This document shows positions 34,533 to 43,417 of a stretch of 56,790 nt of DNA, piece after piece. The stretch spans positions 1 through 56,790 of the forward strand of contig JAGXGW010000060.1 in NCBI GenBank assembly GCA_024636555.1, given 5' to 3'. The DNA is from Paracoccaceae bacterium. Its GTDB lineage: Bacteria; Pseudomonadota; Alphaproteobacteria; Rhodobacterales; Rhodobacteraceae. The position numbers and the translations under genes were made by a program. Position 1 is the first letter of the stretch. Every line of letters starts with the position of its first letter. The notes under the pieces are model-generated. The model was not told the DNA's origin. It did no database searches and worked only from the letters and a program-made list of their open reading frames with translations.

Positions 34533-35386
34533 TGTCTGAACATTCCGGCATGGTGCAAAAACGCGGTATCGGCCATTGGTTCACCCATCTCGGGCTGATC
34601 ATCGGCGTACTGTTCATCTTCTTCCCGATCTGGCTGGCCTTTGTCGCCTCGACCGTGACGCAGCCTGAGATCGTGCGCCCGCCGATGCCGCTGCTTCCGG
34701 GCGGGCATTTCATCGAAAACTACAGCAAGGCGCTGTTTTCAGGGGTGAACGCCCCCGTGGCGCTGATGATGATGAACTCGCTGATCATGGCGCTTGGCAT
34801 CACCATCGGGAAAATCATCATCTCGCTGATGTCGGCCTTTGCCATCGTCTATTTCCGGTTTCCGGGGCGGACGATCTTTTTCTGGCTGATCTTTTTGACG
34901 CTGATGCTTCCTGTCGAAGTGCGGATTGTGCCCACCTATCAGGTGATCGCCAACTTCGGCATGCTCAACAGCTATTCCGGCCTGATCTTCCCGCTGATCG
35001 CCTCGGCCACCGCAACCTTTCTGTTCCGGCAGTTCTTCCTGACCGTGCCGGACGAGTTGACAGAGGCCGCGCGTGTGGACGGGGCCAGCCCGATGCAGTT
35101 CTTCTGGCACATTCTGCTGCCGATGAGCCGCACCAACATTGCCGCGCTCTTCGTGATCCTGTTCATCTACGGCTGGAACCAGTATCTCTGGCCGCTGCTG
35201 ATCACCACCGATCCGTCGATGAACACCATCGTCATGGGCATCCGGCAGATGTTCCCTTCCGGTGACGATCTGGCCGACTGGCCGGTGATCATGGCGACCT
35301 CCATCCTTGCGATGGTGCCACCTGTGATCGTGGTGATCTCGATGCAGAAGTTCTTCATCCGCGGCCTGATTGATAGCGAGAAATAA
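34532..35386 (+). CDS. ugpE: UgpE-type ABC permease
   Basis: 284 residues, six hydrophobic segments, with the coupling loop ELTEAARVDGASPMQFFWHI and the C-terminal FFIRGLIDSEK. It is coupled to ugpA, and its stop touches the ugpC start with no gap. Confidence 0.95.
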   Translation: MSEHSGMVQKRGIGHWFTHLGLIIGVLFIFFPIWLAFVASTVTQPEIVRPPMPLLPGGHFIENYSKALFSGVNAPVALMMMNSLIMALGITIGKIIISLMSAFAIVYFRFPGRTIFFWLIFLTLMLPVEVRIVPTYQVIANFGMLNSYSGLIFPLIASATATFLFRQFFLTVPDELTEAARVDGASPMQFFWHILLPMSRTNIAALFVILFIYGWNQYLWPLLITTDPSMNTIVMGIRQMFPSGDDLADWPVIMATSILAMVPPVIVVISMQKFFIRGLIDSEK

Positions 35387-36397
35387 ATGGCGACCCTTAC
35401 CCTTGATAACGTGCGCAAGTCCTTTGGCGCGACGGATGTGATCCACGGTGTCGATATCGACGTGCAGGAGGGCGAGTTCATCGTCATCGTCGGCCCGTCG
35501 GGATGCGGCAAATCTACCTTGCTGCGGATGGTGGCCGGGCTGGAGGGGATCAGCAGCGGCGAGATTCGCATCAACGGCAAGCGAGTCAACGAGGCCGAAC
35601 CCAGCGCGCGCGACATCGCGATGGTGTTCCAGAACTACGCGCTTTATCCGCATATGTCGGTGTTCGACAACATGGCCTACGGGTTGAAGATCGCCAAGAC
35701 GCCCAAGGACGAGATCGCAGCGCGCGTGGCGACAGCGGCGAAGCTGTTGCAATTGCAGCCCTATCTGGACCGCAGGCCGCGCGAGCTGTCGGGCGGGCAG
35801 CGCCAGCGCGTGGCGATGGGGCGCGCCATCGTGCGTAAACCGGCGGTGTTCCTGTTTGACGAGCCCCTGTCGAACCTTGACGCCAAACTGCGCGTGCAGA
35901 TGCGGCTGGAGATCAAGCAGTTGCAGCGTGAACTGGGCGTGACCTCGCTTTATGTGACGCATGATCAGGTCGAGGCGATGACACTGGCCGACCGCATGAT
36001 CGTCATGAACGCAGGCGTGGCCGACCAGATCGGCAAACCATTGGAGGTCTACGAGAACCCGCAGACCGAGTTCGTTGCAGGTTTCATCGGCTCGCCCGCC
36101 ACCAATTTCGTGCCGGCCGGCAGCGTCGGTGTTTCCGTGGGCACGACGGTGGGTATCCGTCCGGAGCATATCAAGCTCAGCGCGGAGCCGTCCCGCCTGC
36201 AGGCGCGTGTCGCCTATTGCGAGGCTCTGGGTGCCGAAACGCTGGTACATCTGCGGCTGGACAACGGCCAGCTTGTCACCGTGCGGCAGGGCGGGCATCT
36301 GCCGCTGCCGACGGAAGGCACGGATCTGTGGATGGGCTGGCACGATGCCTCAATGATGGTGTTCGGCGAGGATGGCCGCCGGATCAACGCGGTCTGA
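35387..36397 (+). CDS. ugpC: UgpC-type ABC ATPase
   Basis: 336 residues. Walker [10 protein letters not shown], signature [16 protein letters not shown], Walker [12 protein letters not shown], and a C-terminal regulatory TOBE domain (about 250-336) as in the MalK/UgpC family. It begins directly after the ugpE stop. It energises glycerol-phosphate import. Confidence 0.95.
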   Translation: MATLTLDNVRKSFGATDVIHGVDIDVQEGEFIVIVGPSGCGKSTLLRMVAGLEGISSGEIRINGKRVNEAEPSARDIAMVFQNYALYPHMSVFDNMAYGLKIAKTPKDEIAARVATAAKLLQLQPYLDRRPRELSGGQRQRVAMGRAIVRKPAVFLFDEPLSNLDAKLRVQMRLEIKQLQRELGVTSLYVTHDQVEAMTLADRMIVMNAGVADQIGKPLEVYENPQTEFVAGFIGSPATNFVPAGSVGVSVGTTVGIRPEHIKLSAEPSRLQARVAYCEALGAETLVHLRLDNGQLVTVRQGGHLPLPTEGTDLWMGWHDASMMVFGEDGRRINAV

Positions 36398-36411
36398 CCA
36401 GCGCTGCCTGA

Positions 36412-37026
36412 TCAGCGTGCCGCGCCAAAGGCTTTCCACCCCTGCCACCAGCGTATGACGGTTGTCACCGCGCAAGCGGCCGCGAACAGATAGGCGAGCG
36501 GCGCAAACAGCGCGGGCCACAGGCAGATGGCGATGAAGAGCGCGATGGTTTCCGTGCCTTCGGTTAGACCACCGAGGTAGAAGATGCCTTTGGACGGATA
36601 ATCCTCGGCCTGCATCCCGCGCTGGGCGGCGATCACTGCAAACGCCAGAAAGCTGGAGCCTGTGCCGACGAACGCCGCGATCAGCACGGCCGCAGGCAAA
36701 GCGTTTGCCGCCGGATCGGCCAGTGCAAAGCCCAGCGGCACAAGCGCGTAGAACACAAAATCCAGCGCGATATCCAGAAAAGCCCCGCGATCCGTGGGCT
36801 GGCCCAGCCTTGCCACAGCCCCGTCCAGCCCGTCCGCCAGCCGGTTGAGCAGGATCAGCGCCAGCGCCACCCCGTACCAGCCCAGTGCCAGCGCTGGCAC
36901 CGCCAACAGCCCCACGACGAAACCGGTCAGGGTGATCTGATCCGCCCCCACGCCGCGCCGGTGCAGCATCACCGCCACCGGGTTCAGAACCCGGCGTTGC
37001 GCCGGCAGGATCATCGCGTCGATCAT
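36412..37026 (-). CDS. CDP-alcohol phosphatidyltransferase family protein
   Basis: 204-residue membrane protein. The family motif D-x2-DG-x2-AR...G-x3-D-x3-D is present (about residues 60-84, DGLDGAVAR then GAFLDIALD), with seven rather than eight residues in the variable spacer. It transfers a phosphatidyl group from CDP-diacylglycerol, or a related group, to an alcohol; the acceptor is unknown. It is convergent with ugpC. The start at 37026 is chosen; ATG four codons later also possible. Confidence 0.88.
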   Translation of the reverse strand: MIDAMILPAQRRVLNPVAVMLHRRGVGADQITLTGFVVGLLAVPALALGWYGVALALILLNRLADGLDGAVARLGQPTDRGAFLDIALDFVFYALVPLGFALADPAANALPAAVLIAAFVGTGSSFLAFAVIAAQRGMQAEDYPSKGIFYLGGLTEGTETIALFIAICLWPALFAPLAYLFAAACAVTTVIRWWQGWKAFGAAR

Positions 37027-37048
37027 GGGTTCACCGTTTAAGGGGCTG

Positions 37049-37067
37049 TTGCGCTTATGTAGCGCAA
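37049..37067. promoter_or_regulatory. 7-bp-arm inverted repeat upstream of the phosphatidyltransferase
   Basis: TTGCGCT (37049-37055) and AGCGCAA (37061-37067) with a 5-base centre lie about 22 bases before the start codon. Possible operator or 5' leader hairpin. Confidence 0.4.
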
Positions 37068-37278
37068 AGCCTTTCGGCCTGTCTTGTCCGATCCGACACA
37101 TTCGCGTCAACGCCGTGGTAACGGGCCGGACCTGCCGCGCCGTATCCGGTTTGTCACCCCGCGCGAGATCAAGGCGCAGAGCGCCGCCGGGCGACCGTGC
37201 GGCTGGGTGGACAACCTGCGTCACGGCACCTGCTAAACCCCTCTATACAAGCCGGAATACCCGGTCTAGCGTCACGTC

Positions 37279-38493
37279 ATGGGAATTGACGCACTCGACA
37301 GCCGCTATTCGTGGACACGCCTTGCCGTGTCCCTGATGATTGCCACCATTGGCAATGTGGGCATGTGGTCGATCATCGTGATCATGCCCGCGATGCAGGC
37401 CGAGTTCCAGACGGCGCGGGCCGATGCCTCCTTGCCCTATACGCTGACGATGATCGGCTTTGCGCTGGGCAATCTGGTGATCGGGCGGGCTGTGGACCGT
37501 TTCGGGATCACCACGGCGCTGTCCGCCTCGGCCCTGCTGATCGGGGCGGGCTTTGCGCTGGCCTCGGTGGCCGGATCGGTCTGGACGCTGACGTTTCTGC
37601 AATTCGTGATCGGGTTCGGCACAGCGGCCAGCTTTGGCCCGCTGATCGCGGATATCTCGCTGTGGTTCCTGAAACGGCGCGGCATTGCGGTGGCGATTGC
37701 GGCAAGCGGGAACTATCTGTCGGGCGCGATCTGGCCGATGCTGCTGGCCGGTGTGCTGGAGGAAAGCGGCTGGCGCACGGTTTATATGGTACTGGCGGTC
37801 ATCGTCGTGGTCGGGGTGATTCCGCTGTCTCTTTTCCTGCGGGCGCGTGTGCCGCTGGAGGCGAGCACACATTCCGACAATCTTAACGCCCTGCGTGCCA
37901 AATCGGCAGGCTTCTCGCCGCGCGCGCTGATGTGGCTGCTGGGACTGGCCGGAATCGGCTGTTGCGTGGCGATGTCGATGCCGCAGGTCCATATCGTGGC
38001 CTATTGCGTCGATCTGGGCTACGGCCCCGCCGTGGGGGCCGAAATGCTGTCGCTGATGCTGCTGGGCGGCGTGGTCTCGCGTCTTATCTCCGGGATGCTG
38101 GCGGATAGGCTGGGCGGGGTGATGACGCTGCTGATCGGCTCGGCGCTGCAATGTCTGGCGCTGTTTCTCTATCTGCCGGCGGGGGGGCTGGTGTCGCTTT
38201 ATGTGGTCAGTCTGATCTTCGGGCTGAGTCAGGGCGGCATCGTGCCCAGCTATGCGGTGATCGTGCGGGAATACATGCCCGCACGGGAAGCGGGCGCGCG
38301 CGTCGGGTTCGTGATCATGGCAACAATCGTTGGCATGGCCGTCGGCGGCTGGATGTCCGGCTGGATCTATGACCTGACGGGCAGCTACCAGATGGCCTTC
38401 ATCAACGGAATCGCGTGGAACTTCCTGAACATCGGGATCATGCTGCTGATCCTGACCCGCTCGCGTCGCGCGATGCGTCTGGCCGCGGCGTAA
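37279..38493 (+). CDS. MFS transporter (OFA/monocarboxylate-like)
   Basis: 404 residues with twelve predicted hydrophobic segments. The N-half loop AVDRFGITTAL and the overall pattern fit the MCT/OFA branch of the major facilitator superfamily, which carries small organic acids. There is no clear ribosome-binding site before the ATG at 37279. The substrate is unknown. It is followed by the convergent trhO with one base between the stops. Confidence 0.88.
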   Translation: MGIDALDSRYSWTRLAVSLMIATIGNVGMWSIIVIMPAMQAEFQTARADASLPYTLTMIGFALGNLVIGRAVDRFGITTALSASALLIGAGFALASVAGSVWTLTFLQFVIGFGTAASFGPLIADISLWFLKRRGIAVAIAASGNYLSGAIWPMLLAGVLEESGWRTVYMVLAVIVVVGVIPLSLFLRARVPLEASTHSDNLNALRAKSAGFSPRALMWLLGLAGIGCCVAMSMPQVHIVAYCVDLGYGPAVGAEMLSLMLLGGVVSRLISGMLADRLGGVMTLLIGSALQCLALFLYLPAGGLVSLYVVSLIFGLSQGGIVPSYAVIVREYMPAREAGARVGFVIMATIVGMAVGGWMSGWIYDLTGSYQMAFINGIAWNFLNIGIMLLILTRSRRAMRLAAA

Positions 38494-38494
38494 C

Positions 38495-39409
38495 CTAAAG
38501 GCCCGTTATCCCGCCCAGATGCGCCGCGCCGCGCTTGCGGGCCAGCGCGATCTGTTTCTGGCGTTCGCGAAAACGCGTCTTGTCCGCCTCCGTGGTCTCG
38601 TCTGCGCAATGATGGCAGGCAACCCCTTCCTCGAAGGCGGGATGGTTCCGGTCTTCGGGCAGGATCGGACGGCGGCAGGCATGGCACAGCAGATGCGGGC
38701 CTTCCTCAAGCCCGTGCCCGACCGAGACACGCCTGTCAAAGACGAAACACTCGCCCTGCCACGTGCTGTCCGCGGCGGGCATCTCTTCAAGGTATTTCAG
38801 GATACCGCCCTTGAGGTGATAGACATCCTCCACCCCCTGCCCCAGCAAGTAGTTGGTGCTTTTCTCGCAGCGGATGCCCCCGGTGCAGAACATCGCGATG
38901 CGCTTGTTGTGGAAGCGGTGCTTGTTCGCCTCCCACCATGCCGGAAAGTCGCGGAAGCTGGCGGTTTCGGGATCGACGGCACCCTGAAACGTGCCGATGG
39001 CCACCTCGTAATCGTTGCGTGTGTCGATCACCGCCACATCGGGCGCGGTGATGAGCGCGTTCCAGTCGGACGGCTCGACATAATGACCGACGCGGGCGCG
39101 CGGGTCCACATCGGGCTGGCCCATCGTGACGATCTCCCGCTTGAGGCGCACTTTCATGCGGGCAAACGGCGGCTTGGTGGCGGTGCTTTCCTTCCACTCC
39201 AGATCGGCGCAGCCGGGCAGCGCGCGGATATGCGCCAGCACCGCGTCAATCGCATCGCGGTTGCCCGCGATCGTGCCGTTGATCCCCTCGCGGGCCAGCA
39301 GCAAGGTGCCAGTCACACCGCGCGCGCAGCACAATTGTGCCAGCGCCGGTTTGATAACTGCCGGATCGTCGAAACGGGTGAAGTGGTAGAGCGCTGCAAC
39401 GGTGAACAT
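38495..39409 (-). CDS. trhO: TrhO, rhodanese-type tRNA uridine hydroxylase
   Basis: 304 residues. It hydroxylates U34 of certain tRNAs to 5-hydroxyuridine using oxygen. An acylphosphatase-like N-domain is followed by a rhodanese domain (about 115-215) with catalytic Cys175 (FCTGGIRC), then a C-terminal zinc cluster with Cys242, Cys245, Cys265 and Cys268. This fits the YceA/TrhO family in order and length. Confidence 0.95.
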   Translation of the reverse strand: MFTVAALYHFTRFDDPAVIKPALAQLCCARGVTGTLLLAREGINGTIAGNRDAIDAVLAHIRALPGCADLEWKESTATKPPFARMKVRLKREIVTMGQPDVDPRARVGHYVEPSDWNALITAPDVAVIDTRNDYEVAIGTFQGAVDPETASFRDFPAWWEANKHRFHNKRIAMFCTGGIRCEKSTNYLLGQGVEDVYHLKGGILKYLEEMPAADSTWQGECFVFDRRVSVGHGLEEGPHLLCHACRRPILPEDRNHPAFEEGVACHHCADETTEADKTRFRERQKQIALARKRGAAHLGGITGL

Positions 39410-39519
39410 GGGCCGCGATGTAATCCCGGATCACGCGCCGCGCAAGCCATGTCAGCGCCGCACCATTGACGCCCTTGCCAACGCGACTTACCCCTGTCAC
39501 CGGAAAACGGAGGCTTATC

Positions 39520-40125
39520 ATGTCAGAGACAGACCACGCTCTTCTGGTGATCGACGTGCAGAACGACTTCTGCCCCGGCGGCGCTCTGGCGGTTCCCGAC
39601 GGCAACCGGATCGTCACGGGCATCAATGCGCTGATCGCGCAAAGCCCTTGCGTGATCCTGACACAGGACTGGCATCCGGCGGACCATTCGTCGTTCGCGT
39701 CGGAACATCCGGGGGCCGCAGCCTATGACATGCTCGACATGGCTTACGGCCCGCAAGTGCTGTGGCCGGATCACTGCATCATCGGCAGCAAGGGGGCAGC
39801 CTTTCATCCTGATCTGAACACCGACGCCGCCGATCTGATCATTCGCAAGGGATTCCGCCGTGCCATCGACAGCTATTCGGCGTTTTTCGAGAATGACCAG
39901 ACCACCCCCACCGGGCTGGAGGGCTATCTGAAAACGCGCGGCATCACGCGGCTGACGCTGGTGGGGCTGGCCAGCGATTTCTGCGTCGCCTTTTCCGCGC
40001 AGGATGCGGCGCGCCTTGGCTTTGATGTCACGGTCAACATGGACCTGTGCCGCGCCATCGATCTGAACGGCTCGCTCGCTGCGGCCACGGACAGGATGCG
40101 CGCTGCTGGCGTAACCCTTTCTTAA
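39520..40125 (+). CDS. pncA: nicotinamidase
   Basis: 201 residues of the isochorismatase-like fold. The catalytic triad is Asp12 (DVQNDF), Lys110 (IIRKGF) and Cys155 (SDFCVAF); metal ligands are Asp50, His52 and His85. It converts nicotinamide to nicotinate in NAD salvage. GGAGG lies about 6-8 bases before the ATG, fixing the start. It lies upstream of pncB on the same strand. Confidence 0.96.
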   Translation: MSETDHALLVIDVQNDFCPGGALAVPDGNRIVTGINALIAQSPCVILTQDWHPADHSSFASEHPGAAAYDMLDMAYGPQVLWPDHCIIGSKGAAFHPDLNTDAADLIIRKGFRRAIDSYSAFFENDQTTPTGLEGYLKTRGITRLTLVGLASDFCVAFSAQDAARLGFDVTVNMDLCRAIDLNGSLAAATDRMRAAGVTLS

Positions 40126-40127
40126 CC

Positions 40128-40192
40128 CTTCTTCTTGCCTGAAATATCCCGGAGATCGTCGCACAAGGTGCGACGTACGGGGCAGAGCCCCG
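40128..40192 (+). repeat. dispersed intergenic repeat with two tandem hairpins
   Basis: CTTCTTCTTGC (40128-40138) and AAATATCC (40142-40149) repeat the sequence found near 19271-19292. Two perfect hairpins with 3-base loops follow, 3 bases apart: GTCGCAC/GTGCGAC (40158-40174) and CGGGGC/GCCCCG (40178-40192). It lies between pncA and pncB. It is likely a family-wide terminator-like repeat. Confidence 0.65.
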
Positions 40193-40260
40193 CTCCCGCC
40201 GCTTGCCACGGCCCCCTGCCTTTGCTTTAACCGCGAGGCATAGGAACGGAGCCTGCCCCC

Positions 40261-41553
40261 ATGGTCGATATTGCCACCCGCGTCTGGAACCATCGCTGGA
40301 AAATCGACCCTATCGTGCGGTCTTTGATCGACACCGATTTCTACAAGCTGCTGATGTGCCAGTCGGTCTTCCGCAACAAGCCCGACACACAGGTGACCTT
40401 CAGCCTGATCAACCGCTCCACGCATGTGCCACTGGCCAAGCTGATCGACGAGGGGGAGTTGCGCGAGCAGTTGGATCATATCCGCTCGCTGTCGCTGACG
40501 CGGGGGGAAAGCACCTATCTGCGCGGCAACACATTCTACGGCAAACGCCAGATGTTCCGCCCCGATTTCATGGAATGGTTCGAGGCGTTGCGCCTGCCGC
40601 CCTATCATCTGGAACGCAAGGGCGACCAGTACGAGTTGACCTTCGAGGGCAGCTGGCACGAGGTGATGTTGTGGGAAATCCCCGCCTTGGCGGTGTTGAT
40701 GGAACTGCGCGGGCGCGCGGTGCTCAACACGATGGGGCGGTTCGAGTTGCAGGTGCTTTATGCCCGCGCCATGACGAAGCTATGGGAAAAGGTCGAGGCT
40801 CTGCGCGAGGTGGACGGGTTGCGGCTGGCCGATTTCGGCACAAGGCGACGGCATTCCTATCTGTGGCAGGACCGCTGTGTGCAGGCGCTGATCGAGGGTT
40901 TGGGCGAGAAGTTTGTCGGCACGTCCAACTGCCACATCGCGATGAAGCGCGATATCGAGGCCATCGGCACCAATGCCCACGAGTTGCCGATGGTTTACGC
41001 CGCCCTGGCCGAGGATGATGCCGCACTGCATGATGCGCCCTACCGCGTTCTGGCAGACTGGCAGGAGGAACATGACGGCAATCTGCGGATCATCCTTCCC
41101 GACACATTCGGCACCAAGGGTTTTCTCGACAATGCCCCCGATTGGCTGGCGGGCTGGACCGGCATCCGCATCGACAGCGGCGATCCTGCGGCGGGGGCGG
41201 AGACGGCTATCGCATGGTGGAAAAACCGTGGTGAAGACCCGCGCCAGAAGCTGGTGATCTTCTCGGACGGGCTGGATGTTGCCAAGATCGCGGAGTTGCA
41301 AAAGCAGTTCGCCGGACGCGTACGGCCATCTTTCGGCTGGGGCACATTGTTGACCAACGATTTCCGCGGCCTTGTCGCGGGTGACGCGCTGGCGCCGTTC
41401 AGCCTTGTGTGCAAGGCCGTGGCGGCCAACGGGCGCCCCACGGTGAAGCTGTCGGACAATCCCAACAAGGCGATGGGTCCGGCGGCCGAGATCGACCGCT
41501 ACAAGCGCGTCTTCGGTGTGGGTGACCAGCAGGCGATGGATGTCGTTGTCTGA
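40261..41553 (+). CDS. pncB: nicotinate phosphoribosyltransferase
   Basis: 430 residues. It uses nicotinate, PRPP and ATP to make nicotinate mononucleotide, the step after PncA. Family blocks visible: SLIDTDFYKLLMCQ, FGTRRRHSYLWQDR, GTSNCHIAMKRDI with the region of the phosphorylated histidine, and WGTLLTNDF. Length fits. The promoter may lie in the hairpin-rich gap after pncA, or read-through may occur. Confidence 0.97.
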   Translation: MVDIATRVWNHRWKIDPIVRSLIDTDFYKLLMCQSVFRNKPDTQVTFSLINRSTHVPLAKLIDEGELREQLDHIRSLSLTRGESTYLRGNTFYGKRQMFRPDFMEWFEALRLPPYHLERKGDQYELTFEGSWHEVMLWEIPALAVLMELRGRAVLNTMGRFELQVLYARAMTKLWEKVEALREVDGLRLADFGTRRRHSYLWQDRCVQALIEGLGEKFVGTSNCHIAMKRDIEAIGTNAHELPMVYAALAEDDAALHDAPYRVLADWQEEHDGNLRIILPDTFGTKGFLDNAPDWLAGWTGIRIDSGDPAAGAETAIAWWKNRGEDPRQKLVIFSDGLDVAKIAELQKQFAGRVRPSFGWGTLLTNDFRGLVAGDALAPFSLVCKAVAANGRPTVKLSDNPNKAMGPAAEIDRYKRVFGVGDQQAMDVVV

Positions 41554-41562
41554 CACGCGCGA

Positions 41563-41952
41563 TCAGGGCGCGGCGGCGATCACCTCGATCTCGACCTTGA
41601 ACTCGGGGCGGGTGAAGCCCGAGACAATCAGCAGGGTCGAGGTAGGCAGCCGCGTCGCCTGCGCCAGAAACGCGTCCCGCGCCCGCATATAGCCCTCCAT
41701 ATGGGCGCGGTCTGTGACATAGGCGGCCAGATGCATCACATCTTGCGCGCCCATACCCGCCTCGGACAGGATCGCGGCGATATTGGCGAAACAGATCTGC
41801 GCCTGCGCGTAAGGGCTTTCCGGCACCGTCCCGTCTGCTCCCAGTCCCAACTGCCCGGAAGTGCGCGCGACACGCCAGCCGGGCGGCAGTTCGACCCCGT
41901 GGGCGTAGCGGGCAAAGGGCGGCGCGATGCTGGCGGGGGAAAGTTGACGCAT
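41563..41952 (-). CDS. RidA/YjgF family protein
   Basis: 129 residues, the family's usual size. The RidA core pattern is present (SGQLGLGADG, YAQAQICFANIAAILSEAG, DVMHLAAYV, FTRPEFKVEIEVIA). Members hydrolyse reactive enamine/imine intermediates; the conserved arginine is replaced here near the SGFTRPEFK block, so it may be a subfamily with another substrate. GGAGG 8 bases upstream sets the start at 41952. It is convergent with pncB. Confidence 0.9.
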   Translation of the reverse strand: MRQLSPASIAPPFARYAHGVELPPGWRVARTSGQLGLGADGTVPESPYAQAQICFANIAAILSEAGMGAQDVMHLAAYVTDRAHMEGYMRARDAFLAQATRLPTSTLLIVSGFTRPEFKVEIEVIAAAP

Positions 41953-42187
41953 GCTGAAACCTCCGGTCTGGGCTGTCAGCATCAACCTAAAGGCATTTCA
42001 GCCGCTTCGACAGATCTTTCACGCGCAACCTAGTCGCAACTTGTTAACTGTGCGAACACTTCAAACAGCGCGCCCGCTGCGTTGCGCCACGATATCGTGT
42101 AGTCCTTGGTATTGACGCGAAGGTCATGTGCGGTGTTTCTCGCTGCACACGTACACAACAAGCGCTGACCAGTAGAAAGAGTCCGTA

Positions 42188-43402
42188 ATGTTTCCCAGAC
42201 TGACCACCACCGCTGCCCTTCTTCTTGCCGGACTGACCGTGCCTGCTTTCGCCGAGCCTGACCCCAAGGATTGGGAGGCCGTGCTGCAAGAGGCGCGCGG
42301 CCAGACAGTGTACTGGAACGCGTGGGGCGGCGATCCGCGCACCAATGATTATATCGCATGGGCAGGCGAGCAGGTGCAGGCACAGTTCGGCGTGACGCTG
42401 GAGCATGTGAAGCTGTCGGATACCGCCACAGCCGTCAGTACCGTCATCAGCGAGAAGGCGGCGGGCCAGACCGAGGGCGGGTCGATAGACTTGATCTGGA
42501 TCAACGGGGCCAATTTTGCCGCGATGAAGGAAAACGATCTGCTGTTCGGCCCCTGGGCAGAGGATATTCCGAACTGGGCGCTGCTTGATCCACAAGAGAA
42601 CCCGGCGCTGATCGAGGATTTCACCGTTCCGGTGGAAGGGCTGGAGGCCCCTTGGAGCATGGCGCGCCTGGTTTTCTATTATGACAGCGCCCGCGTCGCG
42701 GAACCGCCAAAGACCATGCTGGAATTTCTGGACTGGACGCAGGCCAATCCGGGGCGGTTCACCTATCCGCAACCGCCGGATTTCCTTGGCACGACATTTC
42801 TGAAACAGGCGCTGCTGGAACTCGCGGTCCGCCGTGACCCGCTTTATGCGCCGGTCGAGGATCGCGTTTACGACGAGGTGACCAAACCGCTCTGGGAGTA
42901 TATCGAGGCGCTGACGCCGGACCTGTGGCGTCAGGGACAGGCCTATCCGCAAAACGGCCCCGCCCAGCGGCAGTTGATGGCCGACAGCGAGATCGACATC
43001 GCTATTTCTTTCAGCCCCGGCGAGGCCTCGGCCGCGATTGCCAATTTCGAACTGCCCGACACCGTCCGCAGCATGGTGCTGGAGGGCGGCACGATCGGAA
43101 ATGCCAGCTTTCTGGCGATCCCGTTCAATGCCAATGCCAAGGCCGGTGCGATGGTTGTCGCCAATTACCTGATGTCGGTAGAGGCGCAACTGCACAAGCA
43201 GGATGCCGAGGTGATGGGCACGCCCACGGTACTGGCGATGCACAAGCTGACACCGGAAGATGCCGCACGCTTCGCCGATCTCGATCTGGGTATCGCCACG
43301 CTTTCGCCCGCAGACCTTGGCCCCGCCCTGCCCGAGCCGCATCCAAGCTGGATGGAGCGGATCGCATCGGATTGGGAGGCGCGCTTCGGCGTTGCCCAGT
43401 AG
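42188..43402 (+). CDS. ynjB: YnjB-like ABC transporter substrate-binding protein
   Basis: 404 residues. A signal peptide ends at PAFA (about residue 22), then the characteristic WEAVLQEARGQTVYWNAWGGDP. It matches the YnjB group of type II binding proteins. It is the first gene of ynjBCD. The ligand is unproven; thiamine-like or metal-complex substrates have been suggested for the group. No TPP riboswitch was seen in the 235 bases upstream. The ribosome-binding site is weak (AAAGAG). Confidence 0.9.
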   Translation: MFPRLTTTAALLLAGLTVPAFAEPDPKDWEAVLQEARGQTVYWNAWGGDPRTNDYIAWAGEQVQAQFGVTLEHVKLSDTATAVSTVISEKAAGQTEGGSIDLIWINGANFAAMKENDLLFGPWAEDIPNWALLDPQENPALIEDFTVPVEGLEAPWSMARLVFYYDSARVAEPPKTMLEFLDWTQANPGRFTYPQPPDFLGTTFLKQALLELAVRRDPLYAPVEDRVYDEVTKPLWEYIEALTPDLWRQGQAYPQNGPAQRQLMADSEIDIAISFSPGEASAAIANFELPDTVRSMVLEGGTIGNASFLAIPFNANAKAGAMVVANYLMSVEAQLHKQDAEVMGTPTVLAMHKLTPEDAARFADLDLGIATLSPADLGPALPEPHPSWMERIASDWEARFGVAQ

Positions 43403-43417
43403 GGGCGGCACGGTTCC

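Noticed and set aside
41953..42187. TPP riboswitch upstream of ynjB
   Set aside because: The conserved CTGAGA and ACCTGATC blocks of the THI element are missing.
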